Below are positions 33,880-42,509 of a DNA stretch of 64,000 bases, one piece after another. A program made the translations under genes and the position numbers. How positions within the stretch are numbered: the stretch's first letter is position 1; each line of letters begins with the position of its first letter. The notes beneath the pieces were generated by a model, which was not told where the DNA came from, made no database searches, and was given only the letters and a program-made list of their open reading frames with translations. Origin of the DNA: Bacteroidetes bacterium GWF2_38_335 (GTDB taxonomy: Bacteria > Bacteroidota > Bacteroidia > Bacteroidales > GWF2-38-335); contig MEOH01000020.1 of NCBI GenBank assembly GCA_001769535.1, forward strand, positions 1-64,000. Reading direction: 5' to 3'.

Positions 33880-36133
33880 AATAAAAACCATATTATTATT
33901 ATTATTATCAATTCTGTTTTTCTGCATTGTTTCTGTCGCTCAATCTCCGCAGAGCAAAATTAAATCATATTCTCCATGGAAAATAAAATCTTTTGCCAAG
34001 GATGCCAATAAACACGGAGGGATATATTCTGCCATTGATTTTTATGAGCATTATCACAATCTGAATCCTGATAAAGTAAATATTAAATGGGAGCTGGCTG
34101 AACTTTATAGAAAATCCAGAGATTATACAAAAGCTGAAGAGTTCTATAAACAGGTCTATGAAATGGCCTCAAAAGATTATCCTAAAGCATTGTTTTATTA
34201 TGCCCAGATGGCTAAAATGAACAGCAAATTCAATGAAGCAGCCAATTTGTTCAACACATTTAAAAAGGAATACAAAAACCAACCGGACGAACAGCTGATG
34301 AAAAAGCTTGTGAAAGCAGAAACCGATGGTTGTTTGATGGCCCTGACCATGAAAGATACTGCTTTAAAAATGGTTGTTACCCATCTCGATAAAACTGTAA
34401 ACAAACCTTATATTGACTATGCACCAATTCCGGTTGACAAAACAACAATGTTTTATGCTTCAATAATTGCCGACTCAATTATATATTACGATCCCGAAGA
34501 TACTGCCAATAAAAAACCGGTACGCAAATATTATATGGCCAAAAAATCCCTTGGACCTAAAGATGACTGGAAAGGTGGCTACGATGTGCCGTTACCTATA
34601 AATGATGAGGATTTTGATGTTGGAAACGGAACATTCTCTCCGGATGGTACTCAGTTTTTCTTTACAAAAACAATTAAAAAGCGCACGACCGGATATGTGA
34701 CTGAAATTTGGATGACTTCCAATAACGGCGGACAATGGGCAGAACCCGAAAAAATGCCCGATCCTATTAATATTGATGGATATTCTTCATCTCAACCTGC
34801 AGTCGGCGTTAGTACCAGAACACTTTTACCTGTTTTGTATTTTGTAAGCGACAGACCTGAAGGGGAAGGCGGACTGGACATCTGGTACGCAAATTATAAT
34901 CAGAAAACTAAATCCTATAAATCCCCCAGAAAAGCAGCTGCACTCAATACAGTTGGCGACGAATTCAGCCCTTCTTATGATATTGAAACACATCAGATGT
35001 TTTTTAGTTCAACCGGATGGCCCGGAATGGGTGGGTTCGACGTTTTCAAAAGTATCGGTGAGGAAGGAACATGGTCAAATCCCGCGAATGTCGGATATCC
35101 TGTCAACTCACCTGCAGATGATATTTATTATATTGTAAGCAAGGACAGGGAAAAAGGTTTCTTCGTTTCTAACAGGGAAGGCGGTTTTGCACTTAAAAAC
35201 CCAACTTGCTGCGATGATATTTATACCTTCAGATGGTCTGAATACATCCATATTGCCATTGATGGATACATTTTTGAAATGATGGAAAAAGGCAAGGAAA
35301 CCTCAAACGAACCCGAAATTATTTATGACCTTGGGGCTGCAGATTCTTTAAAAACTGCTATTGTAACTGATTCGGCTACTGTTGTTAAAGATACTTCTTA
35401 TACCGGACCAAAAGAAAAGTACGAATCAATTATTCCGGAAGCAACTGTTGGATTGTATCTCGTAAAAAATAACGAGTCGTTCTTCATTAAAAACCTGCCG
35501 TCAGATATCGAGGGAGAGTATTTTTTCGATCTCGAACAGGGAAACGACTATAAAATAATGGTTGAAAAAGACGGATATTTCAATAATCAGGGTTATTTTA
35601 CTACTAAGGATGTTGTTACTTCTGATACACTATTCCTGCCACTCGAATTAAAACCAATTCCTCAGGAACCTATTGTTATCAACAATATTTACTATGATTT
35701 TGATAAGGCAACTCTTACCGAAAGTGCTAAAAAAACCATTGACACCACTTTGCTTACCTTGCTTACTGAAAACCCATCACTGATCGTTGAAATTTCTTCA
35801 CACACCGACGGAAAAGGTGATGATTCATATAATCTTAAATTATCCCAGGGACGTGCTGAAAGCGTGGTGAAATATCTCGTCGAAAAGGGAGTTCCTGTCG
35901 AAAGATTATTGCCAAAAGGTTATGGCGAATCCAAACCAATTGCTGCAAATGAAAAACCCGATGGATCAGATAATCCTGAGGGCCGCCAGCTTAACCGCCG
36001 CACAGAGTTTAAAGTTATCGGTTCGAAAAACCAGTTCTCGAAACTGAACCAGAATCAGATGATTATCAAACGCAAAAATCCCGATGGAACCGAAGGCGAA
36101 GTAAAGGGCTTTGGATCGGAACAGATGGATTAG
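33866..36133 (+). CDS. OmpA-family protein with TPR and PD40 repeats (PorE-like)
   Basis: The likely start is GTG 33866, inside the porP 3' end, giving a signal peptide (IKTILLLLLSILFFCIVSVAQ, abridged in use). In order there are TPR-like helices (40-150), a WD40/PD40 beta-propeller (about 170-470, with FSPDGTQFFFT and SPSYDIETHQMFFSS), a carboxypeptidase-regulatory-like domain (about 525-600) and an OmpA peptidoglycan-binding domain (605-735: NIYYDFDKATL, SSHTDGKGDD, LSQGRAESV, NRRTEF). This plan is that of PorE/SprE-type periplasmic T9SS components, which tether the machinery to peptidoglycan. It is co-transcribed with the PorP-like gene. Confidence 0.9.
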   Translation: MTDFRIKTILLLLLSILFFCIVSVAQSPQSKIKSYSPWKIKSFAKDANKHGGIYSAIDFYEHYHNLNPDKVNIKWELAELYRKSRDYTKAEEFYKQVYEMASKDYPKALFYYAQMAKMNSKFNEAANLFNTFKKEYKNQPDEQLMKKLVKAETDGCLMALTMKDTALKMVVTHLDKTVNKPYIDYAPIPVDKTTMFYASIIADSIIYYDPEDTANKKPVRKYYMAKKSLGPKDDWKGGYDVPLPINDEDFDVGNGTFSPDGTQFFFTKTIKKRTTGYVTEIWMTSNNGGQWAEPEKMPDPINIDGYSSSQPAVGVSTRTLLPVLYFVSDRPEGEGGLDIWYANYNQKTKSYKSPRKAAALNTVGDEFSPSYDIETHQMFFSSTGWPGMGGFDVFKSIGEEGTWSNPANVGYPVNSPADDIYYIVSKDREKGFFVSNREGGFALKNPTCCDDIYTFRWSEYIHIAIDGYIFEMMEKGKETSNEPEIIYDLGAADSLKTAIVTDSATVVKDTSYTGPKEKYESIIPEATVGLYLVKNNESFFIKNLPSDIEGEYFFDLEQGNDYKIMVEKDGYFNNQGYFTTKDVVTSDTLFLPLELKPIPQEPIVINNIYYDFDKATLTESAKKTIDTTLLTLLTENPSLIVEISSHTDGKGDDSYNLKLSQGRAESVVKYLVEKGVPVERLLPKGYGESKPIAANEKPDGSDNPEGRQLNRRTEFKVIGSKNQFSKLNQNQMIIKRKNPDGTEGEVKGFGSEQMD

Positions 36134-36457
36134 AGGTTTGGAGGAAGTTGGAAGCCGGAAGCCGGAAGTCGGAAGTATTGATCAACCCTTTAAATCCAAA
36201 AAAGCAAACGGCCTGAAAGGCCAGCTCAATTCAGCCCCGGCTTTGTGCCTCCGCTAAAGTTTCAGCGACACGCGGCCAAGCCGCGGATTAATAAGCCTGG
36301 AGGGCTTATATTATGGTAGCCCCAGGCAATTGCCTAGGGGCCCGCCGGCCAAAATGCCATAAAAATCAAATACCCTATCCCGGCGGAAATGAATGAGGAA
36401 GTCCATTAAGTCGAAAGTTGGAAGTCAGGATACAAACCATCTAACCCCGGTTCCAGC
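36134..36457. repeat. Cluster of hairpins and short repeats between genes
   Basis: GGAAGCC/GGAAGTC words are repeated at 36146-36175. Then four stems follow in line: GGCCT-GAA-AGGCC (36210-36222), CGCGGC-CAA-GCCGCG (36271-36285), TAAGCC...GGCTTA (36292-36309) and CCCC-AGGCAATTGCCT-A-GGGG (36320-36340). No coding frame fits. It may be a dispersed extragenic repeat of this lineage or a transcribed structured element. Confidence 0.6.
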
Positions 36458-37360
36458 TCATTTTATTCTTTTCAGATAATTACTGAATTTTTCGGGTAAT
36501 TCCAATTGAAAATCAGTCATCAAATTAGTACCCGGATGCATAAATCTGATTCCTGTTGCAGCCAAAAACAACCCCTTATCCTTCGGATTCTTTTCATGAT
36601 TACCATAAAGTTTATCACCAAGTATGTGGGTTCCGTTTTTTGCCAGATGGATTCTGAGCTGATGCGTCCTTCCGGTTTTTGGAAAAAGATCAACCACTGT
36701 CAGGAAACCAAATTTGGCAGATTTGTATTCACCTGATTTGATGTATTGCGTTTCTGCATATTTTCCTTCAATATCATCAATTATTATTCCCTGTTTTTCT
36801 GTTGTTCCAATAACCACGGCACAATACTTTTTTTGAATCTGGTTTTCTTCAAACTGCTTATGCAGGGAAAGCTGCGACGATCGGGTTTTTGCAACAAGCA
36901 ACAATCCCCTGGTCTGGTTATCTAATCGGTGAACCGGACGAGCCACTGCCAATGCGTCGGGCAGGGTAGAAGGAGATAAATTAAATGGAAGGGCGTTTTG
37001 TATTGTTTTATAGTAATTTCCGCTTACCGGAAACCCTGCCGGTTTATTGATTACAGCAAGAAATTCATCTTCGAAGATCACTTCTATTTTTAGTTGGAAA
37101 ACTTTTTTGATTTCAGATTCATCCGCGCAAAGTTCAATGACATCATTTTTTCTTACGTAATCGGCGGTGTAACCTTTCTTTCCGTTTATCAGAACCCTTC
37201 CGTCAAGAATGGCTTTTTTTAATCCTTTTCTGGCTTTTAAGGTCTCGAATTTTCCAATAATATAATCACTCAGGCGAATATCGCCTGAAACGTCCCGGAC
37301 TATATGTTTTTCTGAAATTGTCAAAAAGAAATTTGTTTCTGCAAAATTGATAAAATACAT
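36458..37360 (-). CDS. RluA-family RNA pseudouridine synthase
   Basis: A 300-residue enzyme with an N-terminal S4 RNA-binding domain (about 20-90: GLKKAILDGRVLINGKKG region) and a PseudoU_synth_2 catalytic domain. The catalytic Asp is in RPVHRLDNQTRGLLL (near 147); GRTHQLRIHLA and GDKLYG are the other signatures. It isomerises uridines in rRNA or tRNA; which site cannot be told from the sequence. It is convergent with the OmpA-like gene and divergent from the hydrogenase operon. Confidence 0.92.
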   Translation of the reverse strand: MYFINFAETNFFLTISEKHIVRDVSGDIRLSDYIIGKFETLKARKGLKKAILDGRVLINGKKGYTADYVRKNDVIELCADESEIKKVFQLKIEVIFEDEFLAVINKPAGFPVSGNYYKTIQNALPFNLSPSTLPDALAVARPVHRLDNQTRGLLLVAKTRSSQLSLHKQFEENQIQKKYCAVVIGTTEKQGIIIDDIEGKYAETQYIKSGEYKSAKFGFLTVVDLFPKTGRTHQLRIHLAKNGTHILGDKLYGNHEKNPKDKGLFLAATGIRFMHPGTNLMTDFQLELPEKFSNYLKRIK

Positions 37361-37640
37361 TGATAATAAAAACTGGTAAAAGTGATTGAATGGTAATTAA
37401 AATCTATATGATCCGAAAATCCCCCATGACTAAAGACCAGTATCATACACCAAGACTGGTTTTTTTAAAGTATCATCACTCAAAACATCAATATTTATGA
37501 TGCGTTGAAGCAGATACATATTATACAACATATTCAAATCATGAATAAAATCATATTTTGACTACAAGTATCAGAAATACAGAAATTTAATTAATATTTT
37601 TCGATCATTATTTTAATTTGTTCTAAATATAAACCACGAA

Positions 37641-37660
37641 AACATGACTTTTATCATGTT
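37641..37660 (+). promoter_or_regulatory. CRP/FNR-type palindrome in the hox promoter
   Basis: AACATGA (37641-37647), a 6-nt spacer and TCATGTT (37654-37660) form a perfect palindrome with the geometry of CRP/FNR-family sites (half-site, N6, half-site). It abuts the putative -33 element. A redox- or nucleotide-responsive activator of this family is a reasonable guess. Confidence 0.5.
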
Positions 37661-37687
37661 TGGCATTTTTTAGCACAACTATATTTG
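37659..37687 (+). promoter_or_regulatory. Putative promoter of the hoxFUYH operon
   Basis: TATATTTG (37680-37687) is a good -7 element. TTTG at 37659-37662 is 17 nt upstream, slightly closer than the usual 19-21. Transcription would start near 37694, leaving a leader of about 55 nt. Confidence 0.6.
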
Positions 37688-37703
37688 TTAAGCGATTAAC
37701 AAA
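37684..37703. promoter_or_regulatory. Rex-type operator at the hox transcription start
   Basis: TTTGTTAA (37684-37691), GCGA and TTAACAAA (37696-37703) make a perfect 8-4-8 palindrome that fits the Rex consensus TTGTTAA-N4-TTAACAA. A further half-site TTAACAAA lies at 37718-37725. The palindrome overlaps the -7 element and the start, so a bound repressor would block initiation. Rex senses the NADH/NAD+ ratio. Confidence 0.72.
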
Positions 37704-37748
37704 TGAAAATTAATTTATTAACAAATTACTTAAATAGAGATTGATTTT

Positions 37749-39545
37749 ATGGAAGCTACTTTGCAAAAAATTGTTGAGAAATACGGCAAAGATTCAGCTC
37801 GCTTAATGGACATTCTTTATGATGTTCAGACTGAATTTAATTGCGTATCAGACGAAGCAGTTGAAAAAATTGCGGCTTTGCTAAACATTTCAGGTGTGGA
37901 TGTTGAGCAAACCAGATCATTCTACCATTTTTTCACCAAGAAACCAGCCGGTAAATATGCTGTTTATTTAAACAACAGCGCAGTTGCCGAAATGATGGGT
38001 GCAGGCGAAATTGCGAAAGCATTTGAAACTGCTGCAGGTGTTAAATTTGGTCAGGTGACTGCCGATGGAAAAATCGGTTTGCACTATACCGCTGATATCG
38101 GTATGAACGATCAGGAACCCGCTGCATTGATCAACGGCCAGGTTTTTACCAGTCTTACTCCCGCAAAAGTTAATGAAATTATTGCCGGAATTAAAGAAGG
38201 TAAATGTGTGAAAGATATGATTACAACTTACGGTGATGGCGTTAATGCCAATCCGCTGGTTAAATCAATGGTGAAAAACAACATCATGAACAATGGTCCT
38301 GTATTATTTACAGATTACCAGGTCGGAGCAGCTCTTAAAAAAGTTGTTGAAATGGGACCAAAAGCCGTTGTTCAGGAAGTTAAAACATCGGGCATCCGCG
38401 GTCGTGGAGGCGCAGGTTTCCCAACAGGTATGAAATGGGATTTCTGCTCACAGGCAGCCGGTGCAAAAAAATATGTTGTTTGCAACGCTGACGAAGGAGA
38501 ACCAGGTACTTTTAAAGACAGAGTGCTTCTTACCGAAAAAGCAAAAATGATGTTCGAAGGTATGGCCATCGGTGGTTTCGCAGTCGGAGCCGACGAAGGT
38601 GTTTTATACCTGAGAGGTGAATACAGATATTTACAGGCTTACCTTGAAAATTGCCTCAAAGAAATGAGAGACGCAAAATTATTAGGTAATGTTTTGGATA
38701 AATTTAAATTTGATATCAGAATTCAGTTTGGCGCAGGCGCTTATGTTTGCGGTGAAGAAACCGGACTGATCGAATCAATCGAAGGAAAAAGAGGCGAACC
38801 AAGAAACAAACCACCATTCCCTGTTCAGGTTGGCTTATATAACAAACCTACCATCGTGAACAACGTTGAAACTTTCTGCGCTGTATCAAAAATTATTGAA
38901 AAAGGTGGAGAATGGTATAAAGGCATGGGAACTGCCGAATCTTCAGGTACAAAAGTAATTAGTATCTCAGGTGACTGCGCAAAACCAGGCGTTTATGAAG
39001 TAGTTTGGGGAATGACTTTAACCGAAATGCTTGCTTTATGTGGCGCTGATGCTGCTAAAACTCAGGCTATTCAGGTTGCCGGACCATCCGGAGTTTGTGT
39101 TCCTCCTTCACAGTTTGGAAGAAAAATTGCTCTCGAAGATCTTCCTACCGGAGGTTCTATGATTGTTGTTGGTAACCAGAGAAATTTACTGAAAGACCTT
39201 TCATTGAATTTCATGGATTTCATGTTAGACGAATCATGTGGTTCATGTGTTCCTTGCAGAGCACTTAATCATATCATGAAGGAAAAACTTGAAAAAATTC
39301 TTAATGGAAACGGTATTAAAAAAGATATCGCTGACCTCGAAGAATGGAGCAATTCCCTCAGCAAAACTACCCGTTGTGGTTTGGGACAGACTTCTGGAAA
39401 CCCAATTTCCACAACAATTAAAAACTTCAGGAATAAATACGAAGAACTTGTAAAAGATGTTGATTATCATAGCGATTTTGATTTAGCAGCTTCTGTACAA
39501 ACTTCTTGTAATTATGTAGGTAGAAAGCCAAATATTCACCATTAA
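37749..39545 (+). CDS. hoxF: HoxF, NADH/FMN-binding diaphorase subunit of NAD-reducing [NiFe] hydrogenase
   Basis: A 598-residue fusion. Residues 1-150 are a NuoE-like thioredoxin-fold domain; the Cys ligands of the usual [2Fe-2S] cluster are missing (VYLNNSAVAEMM and DIGMNDQEPAALI occupy their places). Residues 180-598 are NuoF-like: RGRGGAGFPTGMKW (FMN/NADH), NADEGEPGTFKDR, GAYVCGEETGLIESIEG, and the [4Fe-4S] ligands in ESCGSCVPCR and TTRCGLG. It passes electrons between NAD(H) and the hydrogenase module through HoxU. The layout matches group 3d bidirectional enzymes of the Cupriavidus HoxFUYH type. First gene of the operon, behind a Rex-like operator. Confidence 0.94.
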   Translation: MEATLQKIVEKYGKDSARLMDILYDVQTEFNCVSDEAVEKIAALLNISGVDVEQTRSFYHFFTKKPAGKYAVYLNNSAVAEMMGAGEIAKAFETAAGVKFGQVTADGKIGLHYTADIGMNDQEPAALINGQVFTSLTPAKVNEIIAGIKEGKCVKDMITTYGDGVNANPLVKSMVKNNIMNNGPVLFTDYQVGAALKKVVEMGPKAVVQEVKTSGIRGRGGAGFPTGMKWDFCSQAAGAKKYVVCNADEGEPGTFKDRVLLTEKAKMMFEGMAIGGFAVGADEGVLYLRGEYRYLQAYLENCLKEMRDAKLLGNVLDKFKFDIRIQFGAGAYVCGEETGLIESIEGKRGEPRNKPPFPVQVGLYNKPTIVNNVETFCAVSKIIEKGGEWYKGMGTAESSGTKVISISGDCAKPGVYEVVWGMTLTEMLALCGADAAKTQAIQVAGPSGVCVPPSQFGRKIALEDLPTGGSMIVVGNQRNLLKDLSLNFMDFMLDESCGSCVPCRALNHIMKEKLEKILNGNGIKKDIADLEEWSNSLSKTTRCGLGQTSGNPISTTIKNFRNKYEELVKDVDYHSDFDLAASVQTSCNYVGRKPNIHH

Positions 39546-39555
39546 TATATAAAGC

Positions 39556-40377
39556 ATGGGATTATTTAATAATTTATTCGGAAAAAAACTACCTGTTGAA
39601 ACTCCACTGGATAAAGTTCAGGATACAGTTTCTTCAGCTAAGGAAGTAATAAAAACTGATATACAAAAAGAAGTAAATATGAGCAATAAAGTTAAATTTA
39701 TAATTGATGGAAAGGAATGCACAGCAGAAAAAGGCATGATGCTTGTTGATGCTGCCGCCGAAAACGGTGTTTATATTCCTGTTTTATGTCATATGAAAGG
39801 CATGATCCCAGCAGGATCTTGCAGAGTATGTACATGTAAAATCAATGGTAGAAATATGGCTGGCTGTACTACTCCCGTTGATGAAGGCATGAAAATTGAA
39901 AATGACACTCCCGAACTGACCGAACTCAGAAAAACTATCGTTGAAGTTCTGTTCGTTGAAGGTAACCATTTCTGCCCTGCTTGCGAAAAGAGCGGAAACT
40001 GCGAACTGCAGGCTCTTGGATACAAATACCAGATGATGGTTCCACGTTTCCCGTACTCATTCCCTCCAAAAGCAGTGGAAGCCGGTGCAGGAAAAATTTA
40101 CCTGGACAGAAACAGATGTATCATGTGCAAAAAATGCATCCGCACTGTTCATGTTGATGGTAAAAACGTATTTGCATTCAGAGGAAGAGGCGCCCATCTG
40201 GAAATCAACATCGACAAAACTCTTGCTGCTAAACTGACCGATAAACAGGCTCAGGAAGCTATGGATGTTTGTCCTGTTGGATCTATCCTTAGAAAAGAAA
40301 AAGGATTCGATGAGCCAATTGGTACTCGTAAATACGATAAACACCAAATCGGTAGTGAAATTGAAAAAGTTTCTTAA
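39556..40377 (+). CDS. hoxU: HoxU, iron-sulfur subunit of the diaphorase module
   Basis: A 273-residue protein. The conserved part begins at MSNKVKFIIDG (residue 42; internal ATG at 39679). Before it lies a 41-residue extension with an amphipathic start (MGLFNNLFGKKL), not usual for HoxU. Cluster motifs are a plant-type [2Fe-2S] (CHMKGMIPAGSCRVC ... GCTTPV), the His-Cys3 site HFCPACEKSGNC, and a [4Fe-4S] site DRNRCIMCKKC with CPVGSI. It wires HoxF to HoxY. The gene is 10 nt after hoxF. If the extension is translated it could help membrane association. Confidence 0.92.
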   Translation: MGLFNNLFGKKLPVETPLDKVQDTVSSAKEVIKTDIQKEVNMSNKVKFIIDGKECTAEKGMMLVDAAAENGVYIPVLCHMKGMIPAGSCRVCTCKINGRNMAGCTTPVDEGMKIENDTPELTELRKTIVEVLFVEGNHFCPACEKSGNCELQALGYKYQMMVPRFPYSFPPKAVEAGAGKIYLDRNRCIMCKKCIRTVHVDGKNVFAFRGRGAHLEINIDKTLAAKLTDKQAQEAMDVCPVGSILRKEKGFDEPIGTRKYDKHQIGSEIEKVS

Positions 40378-40403
40378 TTTAAAATTAATGGAGGTATAAT
40401 ATA

Positions 40404-40952
40404 ATGAGTAAACCAGTAGTAGCAACAGCTTCATTAGCCGGATGTTTCGGTTGTCATATGTCGATCCTCGATATTGACGACAGAATTTTACAACTCGTTG
40501 AGTTGGTTGAATTCAACAAATCACCGATTGATGACATTAAGACTTTCACCAAAATGTGCGATGTTGGTATCATCGAAGGTGGATGTTGCAACAGCGAAAA
40601 CGTTGAAAATCTTCTCGCTTTCAGGAAAAATTGTAAGATATTGATCTCTCTTGGCGAATGTGCTATCATGGGCGGACTGCCTGCATTGAGAAACGGAATT
40701 CCCGTTGAAGAATGCATCAACGAAGCTTATTGTGACGGCCCAACTGTAAGTCTGAACAAAGAAAGAATTCTTCCCAATGACGATGAACTTCCAATGATTT
40801 TGGACAAAGTTTATCCATTGCATGAAATCGTTAAGATCGATTATTATCTGCCAGGATGCCCACCAAGAGCCGACCTTATCTGGAATGCACTTGTAGCATT
40901 ATTAACCGGTAGTAAAATGGATTTACCTTACGAAGTTGTTAAATTTGATTAA
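40404..40952 (+). CDS. hoxY: HoxY, small subunit of NAD-reducing [NiFe] hydrogenase
   Basis: A 182-residue subunit that binds the proximal [4Fe-4S] cluster: Cys14 and Cys17 in AGCFGCHMS, and Cys in EGGCCNSE, LGECAIMGG and LPGCPPRAD. There is no Tat signal, consistent with a cytoplasmic enzyme. A clear GGAGG lies 8 nt before the ATG, rare in this genome, and may ensure strong translation. Length and motif order are normal for group 3 small subunits. Confidence 0.94.
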   Translation: MSKPVVATASLAGCFGCHMSILDIDDRILQLVELVEFNKSPIDDIKTFTKMCDVGIIEGGCCNSENVENLLAFRKNCKILISLGECAIMGGLPALRNGIPVEECINEAYCDGPTVSLNKERILPNDDELPMILDKVYPLHEIVKIDYYLPGCPPRADLIWNALVALLTGSKMDLPYEVVKFD

Positions 40953-40967
40953 GAAAGGAGTAGAACA

Positions 40968-42425
40968 ATGGCACAAAAAATCACTATAGAACCTGTAACC
41001 AGAGTCGAAGGACATGGTAAAGTTACCATTCATCTTGATGATCAGGGTAACGTTCAGCAGAGCAGGCTGCACATCGTTGAATTCCGCGGTTTCGAGAGAT
41101 TCGTGCAGGGCAGACCATACTGGGAAGCTCCCGTTCTCGTTCAGCGTCTTTGCGGAATTTGCCCGGTAAGTCACCATCTGGCTGCAGCAAAAGCGTTAGA
41201 TGTTATCGTTGGCGCAGGAACCGGTCATGGTTTAACACCCACCGGCGAAAAAATGAGAAGATTAATGCATTACGGACAAATGTTCCAGTCTCATGCATTG
41301 CATTTCTTCCACCTGGCAGCTCCCGATTTATTATTCGGTTATGATGCTAACCCGGCAATCAGAAACGTAATCGGTTTGATTATTACCCCCGAGTATAAAG
41401 ACCTCGCCGTTCAGGCAGTTCTTATGAGAAAATTCGGACAGGAAATCATCCGCGCTACAGCAGGTAAGAAAATCCACGGAACTGGTGCAATACCCGGCGG
41501 TATCAACAAAAATCTGAGCCTGGAAGAAAAGAATGAATTCCTGAATGGTCCGGATCCAATGAACATCGACAAGATGATCGCTTGGGCTCAGGCTTCAGTG
41601 GATTTATTGAAAGATTTCCATTCAAAGAATGCTGCATTTATTGATAATTTCTCAATGTTCCCGTCAAATCACTTATCATTGGTAAGAGAAGACGGCGCTC
41701 TGGATCTTTATCATGGTGTTTTAAAAGCAGTTGATTCTGAAGGTAACGTAATTTTCGACGGTGTTGATTACCAGAATTACACCGATTATATCGAGGAAGA
41801 AGTAAGATCATGGTCATACATGAAATTCCCTTACATCAAATCACTGGGCAAAGAAAAAGGATGGTACCGCGTTGGTCCGTTAGCACGTTTAAATACTGCT
41901 AAATTCATCCCAACCCCAATGGCTCAGAAAGAATTCGAAATTTACAAAGCTTATACCAATGGCAAACCAAACAACATGTGTATGCACAATCATTGGGCAC
42001 GTTTGATCGAATTGCTGCACTCTGCAGAAATGATTAAATTATTGCTGAATGATCCCGATCTCATGAAGAATGATTTGGTTACCAAAGGCAAAAAAGTTTC
42101 AAAAGGTGTTGGCTTAATCGAAGCTCCTAGAGGAACCCTCTTCCATCATTATGAAATCAATGAAAACGACCAGATTACAAAAGCTAACCTTATTGTTTCT
42201 ACAACAAACAATAACCAGCCAATGAACGAATCTGTTAATTTCATTGCAAAGAAAATGATGAACGGTCAGAAAGAAATCACTGAACCTATGATGAATGCAG
42301 TTGAAATAGGTATCAGGGCTTATGACCCATGCTTGAGCTGTGCAACCCACGCTTTAGGCAAAATGCCACTGGAAATTTCATTGTACAATGAAAACGACCA
42401 GTTACTTGACAGAATGAAGAAGTAG
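40968..42425 (+). CDS. hoxH: HoxH, catalytic large subunit of NAD-reducing [NiFe] hydrogenase
   Basis: A 485-residue large subunit. The Ni ligands are Cys62/Cys65 in RLCGICPVSHH (L1) and Cys455/Cys458 in YDPCLSCATH (L2). It is made as a precursor: 24 residues after His461 (ALGKMPLEIS ... DRMKK) should be removed by a HoxW-type protease once Ni is inserted. RVEGHGKVT and the internal GTGAIPGG are as in HoxH. A GGAG precedes the ATG by 7-8 nt. No hyp or hoxW genes are in the window. A strong terminator follows, so the operon is hoxFUYH only. Confidence 0.95.
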   Translation: MAQKITIEPVTRVEGHGKVTIHLDDQGNVQQSRLHIVEFRGFERFVQGRPYWEAPVLVQRLCGICPVSHHLAAAKALDVIVGAGTGHGLTPTGEKMRRLMHYGQMFQSHALHFFHLAAPDLLFGYDANPAIRNVIGLIITPEYKDLAVQAVLMRKFGQEIIRATAGKKIHGTGAIPGGINKNLSLEEKNEFLNGPDPMNIDKMIAWAQASVDLLKDFHSKNAAFIDNFSMFPSNHLSLVREDGALDLYHGVLKAVDSEGNVIFDGVDYQNYTDYIEEEVRSWSYMKFPYIKSLGKEKGWYRVGPLARLNTAKFIPTPMAQKEFEIYKAYTNGKPNNMCMHNHWARLIELLHSAEMIKLLLNDPDLMKNDLVTKGKKVSKGVGLIEAPRGTLFHHYEINENDQITKANLIVSTTNNNQPMNESVNFIAKKMMNGQKEITEPMMNAVEIGIRAYDPCLSCATHALGKMPLEISLYNENDQLLDRMKK

Positions 42426-42442
42426 TTCTTTATAAAATCAAA

Positions 42443-42478
42443 TCTAAAAACCCCATTGAATTTCAATGGGGTTTTTTA
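42443..42478 (+). terminator. Terminator of the hox operon
   Basis: AACCCCATTGAA (42449-42460) pairs with TTCAATGGGGTT (42461-42472), followed by TTTTATTT. It lies about 20 bases past the hoxH stop. Confidence 0.9.
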
Positions 42479-42509
42479 TTTCTTAAAATGCTAAAAAAGT
42501 TCCGATAAA

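Noticed and set aside
38372-42350. Minus-strand frames opposite the hox genes
   Set aside because: They are shadows: hoxFUYH motifs, spacing and ribosome-binding sites are on the plus strand and the opposite frames lack any family features.
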